A DNA stretch of 64,000 nt, taken from NCBI RefSeq assembly GCF_947387525.1, contig NZ_CANDNW010000002.1:100676-164675 (forward strand), in the 5' to 3' direction. The translations under genes were made by a program, and so were the position numbers. Shown here piece after piece: positions 50,055 through 62,100 of the stretch; position 1 is the first letter of the stretch, and the number at the start of each line of letters is the position of its first letter. The stretch is from Limosilactobacillus viscerum. Lineage in GTDB: Bacteria > Bacillota > Bacilli > Lactobacillales > Lactobacillaceae. The notes beneath the pieces are model-generated. The model had not been told where the DNA came from and made no database searches. It saw only the letters and a list, made by a program, of their open reading frames with translations.

Positions 50055-50301
50055 TTGTGACTTCTTTCGCAATCTTGTTATTTTTAGTTAGTAAATACCT
50101 AAAAGGGCACCAAATGAAAATCAATAATTGGTTTAGACCTTTGTTTGCCGTGATAGCGGTACACTTGGCGGTATGAAAGCAAGATTGGTTTGCGATTATT
50201 TCACAAAATCTTCAAAAGAAGGGTTTAAAAAAAGAAACTCGTCTGTTATAGTAAGAATTGTGAAAAAAATAACATGTCTTTTGAGAAGGAGATCTTAGCA
50301 T
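50055..50301 (+). promoter_or_regulatory. adh upstream region with -10 and Rex-like site
   Basis: TATAGT (50247-50252) is a likely -10. Right after it, TTGTGAAAAAAATAACAT (50258-50275) keeps the left half TTGTGA of the Rex site with a weak right half. Another half-site TTTCACAA lies at 50199-50206. Farther upstream, TCGCAA and CAATCTTG near 50067-50077 face CAAGATTGG and TTTGCGA near 50180-50195 as an imperfect inverted repeat. AGAAGGAGAT precedes the adh ATG. No gene is seen here. Confidence 0.45.
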
Positions 50302-51324
50302 ATGAAAGCTGCTGTTATCAATGATCCAGTTGATGGATACGTTACTGTTAAGGATGTAAAGCTTCGTGACTTAAAGCCAGGTGAAGCTCTGGTTGACATG
50401 GAATACTGTGGTCTTTGTCACACTGACCTGCACTGTGCTGCCGGTGACTTCGGTAAGAAGCCTGGCCGTATCATTGGTCACGAAGGTGTCGGCCGTGTAT
50501 CAAAGGTTGCTCCTGGCGTTACCAGCTTGAAGGTCGGGGACCGGGTATCAATAGCTTGGTTCTTCAAGGGCTGTGGCCACTGTGAATACTGCCTGACTGG
50601 TCGTGAAACTCTTTGCCGGAACGTTCTGAACGCTGGTTACACTGCTGACGGTGCAATGGCTGAACAATGTATCGTTCCTGCTGACTACGCTGTTAAGGTT
50701 CCAGAAGGCCTTGACCCTGTAGAAGCAACTTCACTGACTTGTGCCGGTGTTACGATGTACAAGGCTTTGAAGGTTGCTGACATCAAGCCTGGTCAATGGG
50801 TATCAATTGTTGGTGCTGGTGGTCTTGGTAACCTCGGTATCCAATTTGCTCACAACGTATTTGGCGCTCACGTTATCGCCGTTGATGGTAACCCTGACAA
50901 GCTGCAAGCTGCTAAGGAAAATGGTGCTGAAATTTGCATCAACCGTCACGATGACAACGTTGACGAACAAATCCAAGAAAAGGTTGGCGGTGTTCACGCC
51001 GCAGTTGTTACTGCTGTTACTACTGCTGCCTTTGACCAAGCTGTTAACTCACTTCGTCCAGATGGTAAGTTAGTTGCCGTTGCTCTTCCACAAGGTGACA
51101 TGAAGCTTAACATTGCTAAGACTGTTCTTGATGGTATCATCGTTGCTGGTTCATTAGTTGGTACTCGTCAAGACCTGGCTGAATGTTTCCAATTCGGTGC
51201 TGAAGGTAAGGTTCACCCAATCGTTCACACCCGGAAGCTTTCAGAAATCAATGACATGATTCAAGAATTGAAGGAGAACAAGGTTGTTGGTCGGAACGTT
51301 GTTGACTTCTCTCTTGAAAAGTAA
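50302..51324 (+). CDS. adhP: Zinc-dependent alcohol dehydrogenase
   Basis: This 340-residue medium-chain dehydrogenase oxidises alcohols or reduces acetaldehyde with NAD(H). The catalytic zinc region is [29 protein letters not shown] (Cys38, His59, Glu60). The structural zinc cysteines are in [15 protein letters not shown] near residue 92. The Rossmann motif is [13 protein letters not shown] near residue 173. Its codons are strongly biased (GGT, GCT, AAG, GAC), unlike neighbours upstream, so high expression is likely. A Rex-like site follows its -10, which fits NADH-linked control. It is a single gene with a terminator. Confidence 0.92.
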   Translation: MKAAVINDPVDGYVTVKDVKLRDLKPGEALVDMEYCGLCHTDLHCAAGDFGKKPGRIIGHEGVGRVSKVAPGVTSLKVGDRVSIAWFFKGCGHCEYCLTGRETLCRNVLNAGYTADGAMAEQCIVPADYAVKVPEGLDPVEATSLTCAGVTMYKALKVADIKPGQWVSIVGAGGLGNLGIQFAHNVFGAHVIAVDGNPDKLQAAKENGAEICINRHDDNVDEQIQEKVGGVHAAVVTAVTTAAFDQAVNSLRPDGKLVAVALPQGDMKLNIAKTVLDGIIVAGSLVGTRQDLAECFQFGAEGKVHPIVHTRKLSEINDMIQELKENKVVGRNVVDFSLEK

Positions 51325-51350
51325 TTTCGTTTTCAAATAAATAATTTAGA

Positions 51351-51386
51351 AGAGACTGGGAATAAACTCAGTCTCTTTCTTTTTTA
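51351..51386 (+). terminator. Terminator after adh
   Basis: AGAGACTG (51351-51358) pairs with CAGTCTCT (51369-51376), then a T-rich tail. Its sequence resembles the terminator at 8056. Confidence 0.88.
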
Positions 51387-51484
51387 AGGACGGTTAGCGG
51401 TCGTTGGCTTCGTGTCGTGCGGTAGGCAAGACATTTCTCACTTGCATCCAATGCTTGTGAATAGGCAAATTAAGCAAATTATGG

Positions 51485-51510
51485 TAGAATAATGGTCAAG
51501 ATTAGTCAGA
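51485..51510 (+). promoter_or_regulatory. -10 box with CtsR-like operator
   Basis: TAGAAT (51485-51490) is followed by GGTCAAGATTAGTCAGA (51494-51510), which fits the CtsR heptad repeat RGTCAAANANRGTCAAA with three mismatches. It allows autorepression of ctsR-clpC. Confidence 0.6.
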
Positions 51511-51526
51511 CAACGGAGGGTGAATC

Positions 51527-51994
51527 ATGGAAAATAAAAGTATTTCAGATATAATTGAAGCTTACTTGAAAGAAATCCTTGGTGACTCCGCTCAAGTGGA
51601 AATTCGTCGTTCCGAAATTGCTAATCATTTTGACGTTGTCCCATCACAGATTAACTACGTGATTAAAACGCGGTTTACCATTCAAAACGGTTACCTTGTT
51701 AAGAGTAAACGTGGTGGCGGTGGTTATATCCGGATTGAGCGTGTTAATTTACTTGATAACGTCGACGTGTTAAACTCATTAATCCAAACAATTGGTGATT
51801 CAATTCGTGAACGCGACGCTTTTGCAATTGTTCAGACCTTGTATGATGAAAAAGTTATTACCCAGCGGGAAGGGGACCTGATGCTGGTGGCCCTTTCTAA
51901 GCAAACACTGGATGTCGGTAACAAGGATGTTGAAGCGCGGCTGAGAGCACGAGTATTGATTTCGTTACTGAACCGGTTACGGTATGAAAGTTAG
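51527..51994 (+). CDS. ctsR: Heat-shock repressor CtsR
   Basis: This 155-residue class III heat-shock repressor has the N-terminal winged-helix segment SDIIEAYLKEILGD and IRRSEIANHFDVVPSQINYVIKTRFTIQNGYLVKSKRGGGGYIRI. The arginine/glycine loop RGGGG in the wing is typical of CtsR and acts as a thermosensor. The C-terminal domain is all-alpha. GGAGGG precedes ATG 51527. clpC follows after 15 bases without mcsA or mcsB, the usual order in lactobacilli. Confidence 0.95.
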   Translation: MENKSISDIIEAYLKEILGDSAQVEIRRSEIANHFDVVPSQINYVIKTRFTIQNGYLVKSKRGGGGYIRIERVNLLDNVDVLNSLIQTIGDSIRERDAFAIVQTLYDEKVITQREGDLMLVALSKQTLDVGNKDVEARLRARVLISLLNRLRYES

Positions 51995-52009
51995 AAGGGA
52001 TGATTGCTA

Positions 52010-54502
52010 ATGGATAACATGTTTACTCCTAGTGCCAAGCATGTCTTAATGATTGCCCATGAACAAGCTAAATACTTTAAACACCAAGCAGTAGGTACAG
52101 AACACCTTCTACTAGCGCTGGCAATGGATAAAGATGGCATTGCTAATAAGATTTTTGAACAATTCTCAATTAGCAGTGATGATATCCGGGAAGAAATTGA
52201 ACGGCTGATTGGCTACGGCACGATGGATCAACTTGGACCAGCGGACTACCTACCATACTCACCAAAGGCTAAGCAGGTCCTAGCACTTGCCGGTCAAGAA
52301 GCACAACAAATGCATTCGCTTAAAATTGGTACGGAACACTTACTGTTAGCACTGATTTCAGATGATAGTGTCCTTTCTTCACGGATTCTGTACAGTCTTG
52401 ATGTGATGCCGCGTCAAGTTCGGAAGGTAACTCTCCGGCGGTTGGGCGTGGCCGAAAACCAGCTCCGGCGTCAGGCCGGTAACCGGGCCAACAATGCTAA
52501 CCGGAAGAGCGGGACACCAACACTAGATAAGCTGGCACGCGATATGACCCAGCAGGCCCGCGCCGGGAAGCTGGATCCGGTTGTTGGCCGTGATAAGGAA
52601 ATTAAGCGAACCGTTCAAATCTTGAGTCGGCGGACAAAGAACAACCCGGTTTTGATTGGTGAACCGGGTGTCGGTAAGACCGCCATTGTCGAAGGACTGG
52701 CCCAACGGATGGTCGACGGGACAGTTCCCGAAGAGATTGCTGATAAGCGCCTGATGGTACTAGACATGGGCTCATTAGTTGCGGGAACCAAGTACCGTGG
52801 TGAGTTTGAAAACCGCCTGAAAAAAGTGATTGAGGAAATTCAAAATGATGGGCATGTCATCCTCTTCATTGATGAACTACACACCCTGATTGGTGCTGGG
52901 GGTGCCGAAGGGGCAATCGATGCTTCCAATATTTTGAAGCCGGCCTTAGCACGTGGTGAACTGCAAACCATTGGTGCAACGACCTTGGATGAGTACCAAA
53001 AGTATATTGAATCCGATGCTGCCCTGGAACGGCGGTTTGCAACCGTTCACGTTGATGAACCAACGCCAGAAGATACGCTGGGAATCTTGAAGGGGTTGCG
53101 GCCAAAGTATGAAGCCCACCACCACGCTAAGATTACTGACGAATCACTGGAACAGGCAGTTAAGCTATCCGACCGGTATATTTCTGACCGGTTCTTGCCA
53201 GACAAGGCTATTGACCTGATGGATGAATCGGCAGCAATGGTTCGGATTAACGCTGAAGAAAAGAAGACCCGGAAGCCTTCACTGACAAAACAAATTAACG
53301 ACCTCCAAGCACAAAAAGAGGACGCAATTGAACAACAAGACTTTGATAAGGCGGCGGAACTTCGGGAAGAAGAACTGACCTTACGTGCTAAGCTCGAACA
53401 GCAGGCAGAACGAGTTGAAAAACGTGATCAAGAACCCCACTACCGGTTAAAGGTTACTGGTGAAGACGTGGCAAAGGTTGTTGCTGAGTGGACCGGTGTG
53501 CCGCTTACCCAGCTCAAGAAGAGTGAGAGTGACCGGTTAATTAACCTTGAAAAGGTCCTTCACCAGCGGGTAATTGGGCAAGACGAAGCGGTCGATGAAG
53601 TGGCCAAGGCTATTCGTCGGGCCCGGAGTGGTTTGAAGAACCCTGACCGGCCAATTGGTTCCTTCATGTTCCTTGGCCCAACTGGTGTTGGTAAGACCGA
53701 GTTGGCAAAGGCACTGGCTGAGGCAATGTTTGGTTCTGAAGATAATATGATTCGGATCGATATGTCCGAATACATGGAAAAGTTTAGTACCAGTCGTTTA
53801 ATTGGTGCGGCACCGGGCTATGTTGGCTACGATGAAGGTGGCCAGTTGACGGAAAAGGTTCGCCAACACCCATACTCCGTTGTCCTGCTTGATGAAGCAG
53901 AAAAGGCCCACCCGGATGTCTTCAACCTCTTGCTGCAAGTCCTTGATGATGGCTACTTAACTGATTCAAAGGGTCGGCGGGTTGATTTCCGAAACACGAT
54001 CATTATCATGACTTCAAATCTTGGTGCTACCCAGTTACAAGATGAGAAGGAAGTTGGTTTTGGTGCTCGTGACCTTAGTCAAGATTACAACGCAATGGCT
54101 GCTGCTATCCGGCAACAGTTGAAACTGCATTTCCGGCCTGAATTCCTCAACCGGATTGATAAGACAATTATTTTCCATTCACTTAATAAGAAGGAATTAC
54201 ACCAGATTGTTAAGTTAATGACGAATGAATTGCGAACGCGGGTTGCCGAACAGGATATTAACCTGAAGGTGACGCCAGCAGCGGTTGACCTGATTGCTAA
54301 GGTTGGTTACGATCCAGAATATGGTGCACGGCCACTGCGGCGGGCAATTCAAGACAAGATTGAAGACCGCTTGAGCTCAGCCCTGATTGACAGTGAAGTT
54401 GTGGCGGGCGATACGGTTACGGTTGGTGCCCACCAAGGTAAAATTACGGTAAAAGTAAAGGACAAGGATGCCAACCAGGCAAGACTAGTTAAGAGTAATT
54501 AA
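52010..54502 (+). CDS. clpC: ATP-dependent Clp protease ATPase subunit ClpC
   Basis: This 830-residue HSP100 unfoldase partners with ClpP. The Clp-N double repeat covers residues 1-145 ([32 protein letters not shown]). AAA-1 has [15 protein letters not shown] near residue 220. The UVR middle domain is [19 protein letters not shown] near residue 445. AAA-2 has [20 protein letters not shown] near residue 560 with Walker [12 protein letters not shown]. The in-frame TTG at 52004 is too near AAGGGA (51995-52000), so ATG 52010 is used. Co-transcribed with ctsR. Confidence 0.95.
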   Translation: MDNMFTPSAKHVLMIAHEQAKYFKHQAVGTEHLLLALAMDKDGIANKIFEQFSISSDDIREEIERLIGYGTMDQLGPADYLPYSPKAKQVLALAGQEAQQMHSLKIGTEHLLLALISDDSVLSSRILYSLDVMPRQVRKVTLRRLGVAENQLRRQAGNRANNANRKSGTPTLDKLARDMTQQARAGKLDPVVGRDKEIKRTVQILSRRTKNNPVLIGEPGVGKTAIVEGLAQRMVDGTVPEEIADKRLMVLDMGSLVAGTKYRGEFENRLKKVIEEIQNDGHVILFIDELHTLIGAGGAEGAIDASNILKPALARGELQTIGATTLDEYQKYIESDAALERRFATVHVDEPTPEDTLGILKGLRPKYEAHHHAKITDESLEQAVKLSDRYISDRFLPDKAIDLMDESAAMVRINAEEKKTRKPSLTKQINDLQAQKEDAIEQQDFDKAAELREEELTLRAKLEQQAERVEKRDQEPHYRLKVTGEDVAKVVAEWTGVPLTQLKKSESDRLINLEKVLHQRVIGQDEAVDEVAKAIRRARSGLKNPDRPIGSFMFLGPTGVGKTELAKALAEAMFGSEDNMIRIDMSEYMEKFSTSRLIGAAPGYVGYDEGGQLTEKVRQHPYSVVLLDEAEKAHPDVFNLLLQVLDDGYLTDSKGRRVDFRNTIIIMTSNLGATQLQDEKEVGFGARDLSQDYNAMAAAIRQQLKLHFRPEFLNRIDKTIIFHSLNKKELHQIVKLMTNELRTRVAEQDINLKVTPAAVDLIAKVGYDPEYGARPLRRAIQDKIEDRLSSALIDSEVVAGDTVTVGAHQGKITVKVKDKDANQARLVKSN

Positions 54503-54509
54503 AATGTGT

Positions 54510-54558
54510 AAGATGCTTTCGATTCGTTGCTATAAATGGGTCGACAGCATCTTTTTTT
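54510..54558 (+). terminator. Terminator after clpC
   Basis: AAGATGCT (54510-54517) pairs with AGCATCTT (54546-54553), followed by T to 54558. Confidence 0.8.
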
Positions 54559-54631
54559 ATCAAAAAGTTGTCTTGTGATAAATGTTAGTCATATAATAGA
54601 AGACAGTTAATCTGAGGAGGAAGTTCAATTA

Positions 54632-55225
54632 ATGAAACGAGCAGAACAACTAGAAAAAACCCGGCAGGCAATTATTAAAACGGCCACAAAGCTTTTCTTG
54701 CAAAATGGTTTTGGTGAAACTTCAACGCGGGATATCGCTAAACAAATTGGGATTACCCAGCCAGCTTTGTACCACCACTTTAGTGATAAAGAGGTCCTCT
54801 ACCTTGATGTAATGACAAAACTAGCGGGGAAGATTCGTCAAGACATCAACAAGGCCATGCGGAAACACACTTTGAAGCCAGAAGAACAGTTGCTTGAAAT
54901 CGTAAAAATACTCAAGAAGCACCACCCATTGAGCATTTATGACCAATATAACCAAGCAATGTTGCTGCTATCAAAGAGTGCCCAACAAAAGCTAAACATG
55001 ATTTTTACAATGGATTACCTTGAACCAATTGGTGATTACTTTAAGCAACCATCAGTTCAACTGCGGGCGGACTTACTACCGAAAGAGGCGGCAGAACTAT
55101 TCTTAGCTAGTTTGTCCCCAATCTTTGGCACCTACCAATCAATTGGTGGTCACTCCATTACTTCCGAACAGCGTGACAAGTTGATCCTTGACTGCATTAT
55201 TAATGGGTTGGCTAAGCGTAAATAA
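54632..55225 (+). CDS. TetR-family transcriptional regulator
   Basis: This 197-residue TetR-type repressor has an N-terminal helix-turn-helix (TRQAIIKTATKLFLQNGFGETSTRDIAKQIGITQPALYHHFSDKEVLYLDV, residues 10-60) and a C-terminal ligand domain without recognised features. It sits alone between clpC and rpoB with a terminator upstream, and no transporter is adjacent, so its targets are elsewhere or unknown. GAGGAGGAAG precedes ATG 54632. Confidence 0.87.
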   Translation: MKRAEQLEKTRQAIIKTATKLFLQNGFGETSTRDIAKQIGITQPALYHHFSDKEVLYLDVMTKLAGKIRQDINKAMRKHTLKPEEQLLEIVKILKKHHPLSIYDQYNQAMLLLSKSAQQKLNMIFTMDYLEPIGDYFKQPSVQLRADLLPKEAAELFLASLSPIFGTYQSIGGHSITSEQRDKLILDCIINGLAKRK

Positions 55226-55242
55226 TTTTTGAGTGTTTATTA

Positions 55243-55271
55243 TTGACAATTTAGGCGGCAGTTAATATACT
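55243..55271 (+). promoter_or_regulatory. Strong promoter of rpoB-rpoC
   Basis: TTGACA (55243-55248), a 17-base spacer and TATACT (55266-55271). Transcription would start near 55279 and include the structured leader. Confidence 0.88.
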
Positions 55272-55287
55272 ATTAGGGTATGTAATT

Positions 55288-55435
55288 GTGAGTTCATTTG
55301 AACACGGTGATCTATTGTCCATCGGGTTCTACTATAAAACCAAAGACAGTTTTTAAACTGTTTTTGGATTTTTTTTGCCCAAAAGTAGGGTTTTAGACCA
55401 TTTGTAAACAAAATGTAACATTTAAATGAACTCAC
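55288..55435 (+). promoter_or_regulatory. Structured rpoB leader, Lacto-rpoB-like, with internal terminator hairpin
   Basis: GTGAGTTCATTT (55288-55299) pairs perfectly with AAATGAACTCAC (55424-55435), closing a structured leader of about 148 bases. Inside it CCAAAGACAGTTT (55340-55352) pairs with AAACTGTTTTTGG (55355-55367), followed by eight T near 55369-55376, an intrinsic-terminator shape. The position and closing stem fit the Lacto-rpoB RNA motif described upstream of rpoB in lactic acid bacteria, whose function is unknown. The membership is inferred, not computed. Confidence 0.7.
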
Positions 55436-55460
55436 CCAACAAATTAGAGAGGTGAACAGT

Positions 55461-58400
55461 TTGGCCGGACATTTAGTAAAATACGGTAAGCACCGTACCC
55501 GTCGTAGTTACTCCCGAATCAAAGAAGTTCTCGAGTTGCCTAACCTGATTGAAATCCAAACCGATTCTTACAATTGGTTTATGGACAAGGGTCTACGGGA
55601 AATGTTTGATGATATTATGCCAATCGATGATTTCCAAGGTAAGCTTTCATTGGAATTCGTTGATTATCAACTTTTAGAACCTAAGTACACTGTTGATGAA
55701 GCACGTGAACATGATGCTAACTACTCAGCACCACTGCATGTTACTTTACGGTTAACCAACCACGAAACTGGTGAGATTAAGTCCCAAGATGTATTCTTTG
55801 GTGACTTCCCACTGATGACTGACCAGGGGACCTTCATTATTAACGGTGCCGAACGGGTAATTGTTTCGCAATTAGTTCGTTCCCCAGGTGTCTACTATAA
55901 TGAAGAAACTGATAAGAATGGTCGGCCAAGCTACGGCGCTACCTTTATTCCAAACCGTGGTGCTTGGCTTGAATACGAAACTGATGCCAAGAACGTTTCT
56001 TACGTCCGGATTGACCGTACTCGTAAGTTGCCAATGACCGAATTGGTTCGTGCCCTTGGCTTTGGCTCCGATGATGAAATTATTGATATGTTTGGTGGCG
56101 ACAGTGAGACCCTGTCACTGACCCTGGATAAGGATGTTCACAAGAATGCCGAAGATTCCCGTGTTGAAGAATCATTGAAGGATATTTACGAACGTCTCCG
56201 TCCTGGTGAACCAAAGACTGCAGATTCAGCACGTAACCTGCTGACTGCTCGTTTCTTTGACCCGAAGCGTTACGACATGGCTCCAGTTGGTCGTTACAAG
56301 ACTAACAAGAAGTTAATGTTGAAGTACCGCCTGTTAGGTCAAACGTTGGCTGAAACCCTTGCTGACCCAGACACTGGTGAAGTTTTGGCACAAAAGGGCG
56401 ACACCATTGACAAGGAAGCACTGAAGAAGTTGGAACCTTATCTGGATCGTGACGACTTTAAGATGGTTACCTACACCCCATCTGACGAAGCGGTTGTTAC
56501 TGAACCGGTTAAGCTGCAAAAGATCCTTGTTTACTCCAAGAACGATCCTGACCGGGTTGTGCCAATTATTGGTAATGGTCACATTCCATTGGAATACAAG
56601 CACATTGAACCAGCAGATATCCTTGCTTCATTGAACTACTTCTTCAACCTGCAAGAAGGTATCGGTACTCCTGATGACATCGACCACTTGGGTAACCGGC
56701 GGATTCGTTCAGTCGGTGAACTGCTCCAAAACCAATTTCGGATTGGTCTTGCCCGGATGGAACGGGTTGTTCGTGAACGGATGTCAATTCAAGATCCTGA
56801 TACGGTTACTCCACAACAACTGATCAATATTCGGCCAGTAGTTGCTTCAATTAAGGAATTCTTCGGTTCCTCACAACTTTCACAATTCATGGACCAGACG
56901 AACCCACTGGGTGAACTTACCCACAAGCGTCGTCTGTCCGCCCTTGGTCCTGGTGGTTTGACTCGTGACCGGGCTGGTTATGAAGTTCGTGACGTGCACT
57001 ATACGCACTACGGCCGGATGTGCCCAATTGAAACGCCTGAAGGTCCTAACATTGGTTTGATTAACAGTCTTTCCTCATACGCTCGTGTTAACAAGTATGG
57101 CTTCATTGAAACACCATACCGTCGTGTATCATGGAAGACCCACAAGGTAACCGACAAGATCGATTACCTGACGGCCGATGAAGAAGATAACTTTGTCATT
57201 GCTCAGGCCAACTCACCATTGAATGATGATGGTTCCTTTGTTGATGATGAAGTTATGGCTCGTGACAAGGATGAATACGTTGAAACTAGTGTTGAAAACG
57301 TCGACTACATGGACGTTTCACCAAAACAAGTTGTCTCCGTTGCTTCCGCATGTATTCCTTTCCTTGAAAACGATGACTCCAACCGTGCCTTGATGGGTGC
57401 CAACATGCAGCGGCAAGCTGTTCCGTTGATTAACCCACACGCACCACTGGTAAGTACTGGTATCGACTACAAAGCAGCTCACGACTCTGGGGTGGCCTTG
57501 ATTGCTAAGAAGCCTGGTACTGTTGAATACGTCGATGCTCGTGAAGTTCGTGTTCGCGAAGAAGACGGTTCACTTGATACTTACAAGCTGATGAAGTTCC
57601 GTCGCTCAAACGGTGGTAAGAACTACAACCAACGTCCAATTGTTAAGGTTGGCGAACATGTTGATGCCGACGACGTTCTTGCTGATGGTCCATCAATGGA
57701 AGAAGGGGAATTGGCCCTTGGTCAAAACCCACTGATTGCATTTATGACTTGGCAAGGTTACAACTTCGAAGATGCCATCGCCATTAACGAACGGCTCGTT
57801 AAGGACGATGTTTACACTTCAATTCATATTGAATCTTACGAATCCGAAGCTCGTGAAACAAAGCTCGGTCCTGAAGAAATGACCCGGGAAATTCCTAACG
57901 TTGGTGACGACGCATTGAAGGACCTGGATGAAGACGGTATTGTTCGTGTCGGTGCCGAAGTTCATGATGGTGACATCCTGGTTGGTAAGGTTACACCAAA
58001 GGGTATGACCGAATTATCTGCCGAAGAACGGTTGCTTCACGCTATCTTTGGTGAAAAGTCCCGTGAAGTTCGTGATACTTCACTCCGTGTTCCTCACGGT
58101 GGTGGCGGTATTATCCAGGACGTTAAGATCTTTACCCGTGAAAATGGGGATGAACTTTCACCAGGTGTTAACACCATGGTCCGGGTTTACATCGCTCAAA
58201 AGCGGAAGATCCAAGTTGGTGACAAGATGTCTGGTCGTCACGGTAACAAGGGTACTGTTTCCATTGTTATCCCTGAAGAAGATATGCCATACATGCCTGA
58301 TGGTACGCCAATCGACATTATGCTGAGTCCAATGGGTGTGCCAAGTCGTATGAACATTGGTCAGCTGCTTGAACTGCACTTGGGGATGGCTGCTAAGCGG

Positions 58401-59060
58401 CTTGGTATTCACATGGCAACGCCTGTCTTTGATGGTGCAACCGACAAGGATGTTTGGGATGCCGTTCGTGAAGCTGGGTTCCCAGAAGATGGTAAGACCA
58501 TTCTTTATGATGGTCGGACTGGTGAACCATTTGAAAACCGGATTGCCGTTGGTTCAATGCACTACCTGAAGTTGGCCCACATGGTTGATGATAAGATTCA
58601 CGCCCGGTCAACTGGTCCTTACTCACTGGTTACTCAACAGCCACTTGGTGGTAAGGCTCAATTCGGTGGTCAGCGTTTCGGTGAAATGGAAGTTTGGGCT
58701 CTTGAAGCTTATGGTGCAGCTTACACCCTTCAAGAAATCCTTACTTACAAGTCAGATGATACCGTTGGTCGTGTTCGGACTTACGATGCCATCATCAATG
58801 GTGAACCAATTCCTAAGCCTGGTGTTCCAGAATCATTCCGTGTTCTGGTTAAGGAATTACAAGCACTTGGTTTGGACATGAAGGTTCTCGATGGCAACCA
58901 CAAGGAAGTTCAATTGAAGAACATGGATGAAGATGACTCTGAAGTTGTTAGTGTTGATGCTCTTGCCAAGTACGCAGAACAACACAACGCTGATAACAAG
59001 GAGAAGAAGGATGCCGATAAGGCTGCATCATCTTCAACCACTGAAGATAAGACTAAGTAA
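55461..59060 (+). CDS. rpoB: RNA polymerase beta subunit RpoB
   Basis: This 1199-residue beta subunit starts with [23 protein letters not shown]. The rifampicin region has [31 protein letters not shown], and [26 protein letters not shown] follows. [15 protein letters not shown] near residue 910 contributes to the active centre, and the C-terminal [32 protein letters not shown] is intact. The acidic, Lys-rich tail of about 45 residues is poorly conserved. The frame is open from GTG 55452, but AGAGGTGA lies there, so TTG 55461 is the likely start. rpoC follows 51 bases downstream. Confidence 0.96.
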   Translation: MAGHLVKYGKHRTRRSYSRIKEVLELPNLIEIQTDSYNWFMDKGLREMFDDIMPIDDFQGKLSLEFVDYQLLEPKYTVDEAREHDANYSAPLHVTLRLTNHETGEIKSQDVFFGDFPLMTDQGTFIINGAERVIVSQLVRSPGVYYNEETDKNGRPSYGATFIPNRGAWLEYETDAKNVSYVRIDRTRKLPMTELVRALGFGSDDEIIDMFGGDSETLSLTLDKDVHKNAEDSRVEESLKDIYERLRPGEPKTADSARNLLTARFFDPKRYDMAPVGRYKTNKKLMLKYRLLGQTLAETLADPDTGEVLAQKGDTIDKEALKKLEPYLDRDDFKMVTYTPSDEAVVTEPVKLQKILVYSKNDPDRVVPIIGNGHIPLEYKHIEPADILASLNYFFNLQEGIGTPDDIDHLGNRRIRSVGELLQNQFRIGLARMERVVRERMSIQDPDTVTPQQLINIRPVVASIKEFFGSSQLSQFMDQTNPLGELTHKRRLSALGPGGLTRDRAGYEVRDVHYTHYGRMCPIETPEGPNIGLINSLSSYARVNKYGFIETPYRRVSWKTHKVTDKIDYLTADEEDNFVIAQANSPLNDDGSFVDDEVMARDKDEYVETSVENVDYMDVSPKQVVSVASACIPFLENDDSNRALMGANMQRQAVPLINPHAPLVSTGIDYKAAHDSGVALIAKKPGTVEYVDAREVRVREEDGSLDTYKLMKFRRSNGGKNYNQRPIVKVGEHVDADDVLADGPSMEEGELALGQNPLIAFMTWQGYNFEDAIAINERLVKDDVYTSIHIESYESEARETKLGPEEMTREIPNVGDDALKDLDEDGIVRVGAEVHDGDILVGKVTPKGMTELSAEERLLHAIFGEKSREVRDTSLRVPHGGGGIIQDVKIFTRENGDELSPGVNTMVRVYIAQKRKIQVGDKMSGRHGNKGTVSIVIPEEDMPYMPDGTPIDIMLSPMGVPSRMNIGQLLELHLGMAAKRLGIHMATPVFDGATDKDVWDAVREAGFPEDGKTILYDGRTGEPFENRIAVGSMHYLKLAHMVDDKIHARSTGPYSLVTQQPLGGKAQFGGQRFGEMEVWALEAYGAAYTLQEILTYKSDDTVGRVRTYDAIINGEPIPKPGVPESFRVLVKELQALGLDMKVLDGNHKEVQLKNMDEDDSEVVSVDALAKYAEQHNADNKEKKDADKAASSSTTEDKTK

Positions 59061-59111
59061 GATTAAATATAGTTCTTCGCTCATGCATTAGGAAATAAGG
59101 AGGAACATCCT

Positions 59112-62100
59112 TTGATTGATGTCAATAAATTTGAAAGCATGCAGATCGGTCTGGCATCACCAGACAAGATCCGTAGTTGGTCATACGGTGAAGTAAAGAA
59201 GCCGGAAACTATCAACTACCGGACCCTGAAGCCAGAAAAGCAAGGTCTGTTTGATGAACGAATCTTTGGCCCAACTAAGGACTACGAGTGTGCTTGTGGT
59301 AAGTACAAGCGTGTTCGCTACAAGGGTCGTGTTTGTGACCGTTGTGGTGTTGAAGTCACTAGTTCCAAGGTTCGTCGTGAACGGATGGGTCACATCGAAT
59401 TGGCTGCCCCAGTTTCACACATCTGGTACTTTAAGGGAATCCCAAGTCGGATGGGCTTAGTGCTGGACATGAGTCCTCGTTCACTTGAAGAAGTTATCTA
59501 CTTCGCTTCATACGTTGTTCTTGACCCAGGTGATACCCCACTTGAAAAGAAGCAACTACTCTCCGAAGCTGAATACCGTGACAAGAAGGCTGAATTTGGT
59601 GACCGCTTCACTGCAGAAATGGGTGCCGCTGCCATCAAGAAGCTCCTTGCCGATGTTGACTTAAACAAGGAAGCCAATGAATTAAAGGAAGAATTGAAGG
59701 AAGCTACTGGTCAAAAGCGGACCCGTGCTATCCGTCGTTTGGATATTCTGGAAGCCTTCATTAAGTCTGGTAACAAGCCAGAATGGATGGTAATGGATGT
59801 TATTCCAGTGATGCCACCTGACTTGCGGCCAATGGTTCAACTTGAAGGTGGTCGGTTCGCTACCTCTGACTTGAACGACCTGTACCGGCGGGTAATCAAC
59901 CGTAACAACCGTCTGAAGCGGCTGCTGAAGTTGCAAGCGCCTGGTATCATTGTTCAGAACGAAAAGCGGATGCTGCAAGAAGCAGTTGATGCCTTAATTG
60001 ATAACGGTCGTCGTGGCCGTCCGGTTGCTGGTCCTGGTAACCGTCCACTGAAGTCCTTATCACACCTGCTGAAAGGTAAGCAAGGTCGGTTCCGTCAAAA
60101 CCTGCTTGGTAAGCGGGTTGACTACTCCGGTCGTTCCGTTATTGATGTTGGTCCATCACTGAAGATGAACCAAATGGGTCTCCCAGTTCCAATGGCACTT
60201 GAATTGTTTAAGCCATTCATCATGCACGAACTGGTAAAGCGGGGCTTATCTGCCAACGTTAAGGCTGCTAAGCGGAAGATTGACCGTCGTGACGATGATG
60301 TCTTCGATGTATTGGAAGACGTTATTAAGGAACACCCAGTATTGCTGAACCGGGCACCTACCCTGCACCGGTTAGGTATTCAGGCCTTTGAACCAATTCT
60401 GGTTTCTGGTAAGTCAATGCGGTTACACCCATTAGTATGTACTGCCTACAATGCCGACTTTGATGGTGACCAGATGGCGATCCACGTTCCGTTGTCAGAT
60501 GAAGCACAGGCGGAAGCACGTTTGCTGATGCTGGCTGCCCACCACATTCTGAGTCCTCGTGACGGTGAACCAATTGTTTCACCATCACAGGATATGGTTA
60601 TCGGTAACTACTACATGACCACTGAAGATAAGGGTCGTGAAGGTGAAGGGATGATCTTCAAGGATACCGATGAAGCTGAAATGGCCTACAAGAATGGTTA
60701 TGTTGCACTTCAAACCCGGGTTGGGGTTGAAACTTCAGCATTCCCAGACAAGCCATTTACTGATGATCAACGTAACAAGATCATGGTTACTTCCGTTGGT
60801 AAGCTCCTCTTCAACCGGATCATGCCAAAGGACTTTGCCTACATTAATGAACCAACTGATGCTAATATTCATAACGGTGTTGATGACAAGTTCTTCCTCG
60901 AACCTGGTCAAGACATCCATGAATACTTAGAAAATGCACCACTAGTTCCACCATTCAAGAAGGGCTTCTTATCTGACCTGGTTGCTGAAGTTTACAAGCA
61001 ATACAAGGTTACTAAGACTTCCCAATTCCTTGACCGTCTGAAGGATCTCGGTTACTACGAATCAACCATTTCTGGTTTGACGACCGCAATGTCTGATATT
61101 CACGACTTGCCTGAAAAGCCTGAAATCATTAAGAAGGCTCGTAAGCAAGTTGCATTGATTACGAAGCAATTCCGCCGTGGTCTGATTACTGATGACGAAC
61201 GGTATGAACGGGTTATCGATGCTTGGAACGACGCAAAGGATGAAGTTCAAAACAAGCTGATTGAACACATGGACATCCACAACCCAATCAACATGATGTC
61301 TGACTCTGGTGCTCGTGGTAACATTTCTAACTTTACCCAGCTTGCCGGGATGCGTGGTTTGATGGCTTCTCCTAACGGTAAGATCATGGAACTGCCTGTT
61401 CTGTCTAACTTCTACGAAGGACTTTCCGTTCTGGAAATGTTCTTATCATCACACGGTGCTCGTAAGGGTATGACTGATACTGCCTTGAAGACTGCCAACT
61501 CAGGTTACCTGACTCGTCGTCTGGTTGATGTTGCCCAAGACGTAGTTGTTCGTGAAAAGGACTGTGGTACTGACCGTGGCCTTGAAGTTACTGCAATTAC
61601 TAACGGTAACGAAATGATCGAACCGCTGTATGACCGGATCATGGGTCGCTACACTATGAAGTCTGTTTACGATCCAAAGACTGGCGAAAAGATCGTTGGT
61701 AAGAACGTTCTGATTGATGAAGACATGGCGCAAAAGATTGTTGACGCTGGTGTTAAGAAGGTTACGATTCGTTCCGCCTTCACCTGCAACACTGAACACG
61801 GTGTTTGTGAACGTTGCTACGGTCGGAACGCTGCTACTGGTGACCGGGTTGAAGCCGGTGAAGCTGTTGGTACTGTTGCCGCTCAATCAATCGGTGAACC
61901 AGGTACTCAGCTGACCTTGCGGAACTTCCACACTGGTGGTGTTGCTGGTAACGACGATATCACCCAAGGTCTTCCTCGTGTGCAAGAAATTGTTGAAGCA
62001 CGTAATCCTAAGGGGCGTGCAACAATTTCAGAAGTTACCGGTGAAGTTGTATCAATTGAAGAAAACCCTGCAGAACGGACTAAAGACGTTACTGTTAAGG

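Noticed and set aside
61500-61886. Long minus-strand open frames inside rpoC, rpoB and the citrate genes
   Set aside because: They are opposite-strand shadows of highly biased genes, without ribosome binding sites or recognisable protein features.
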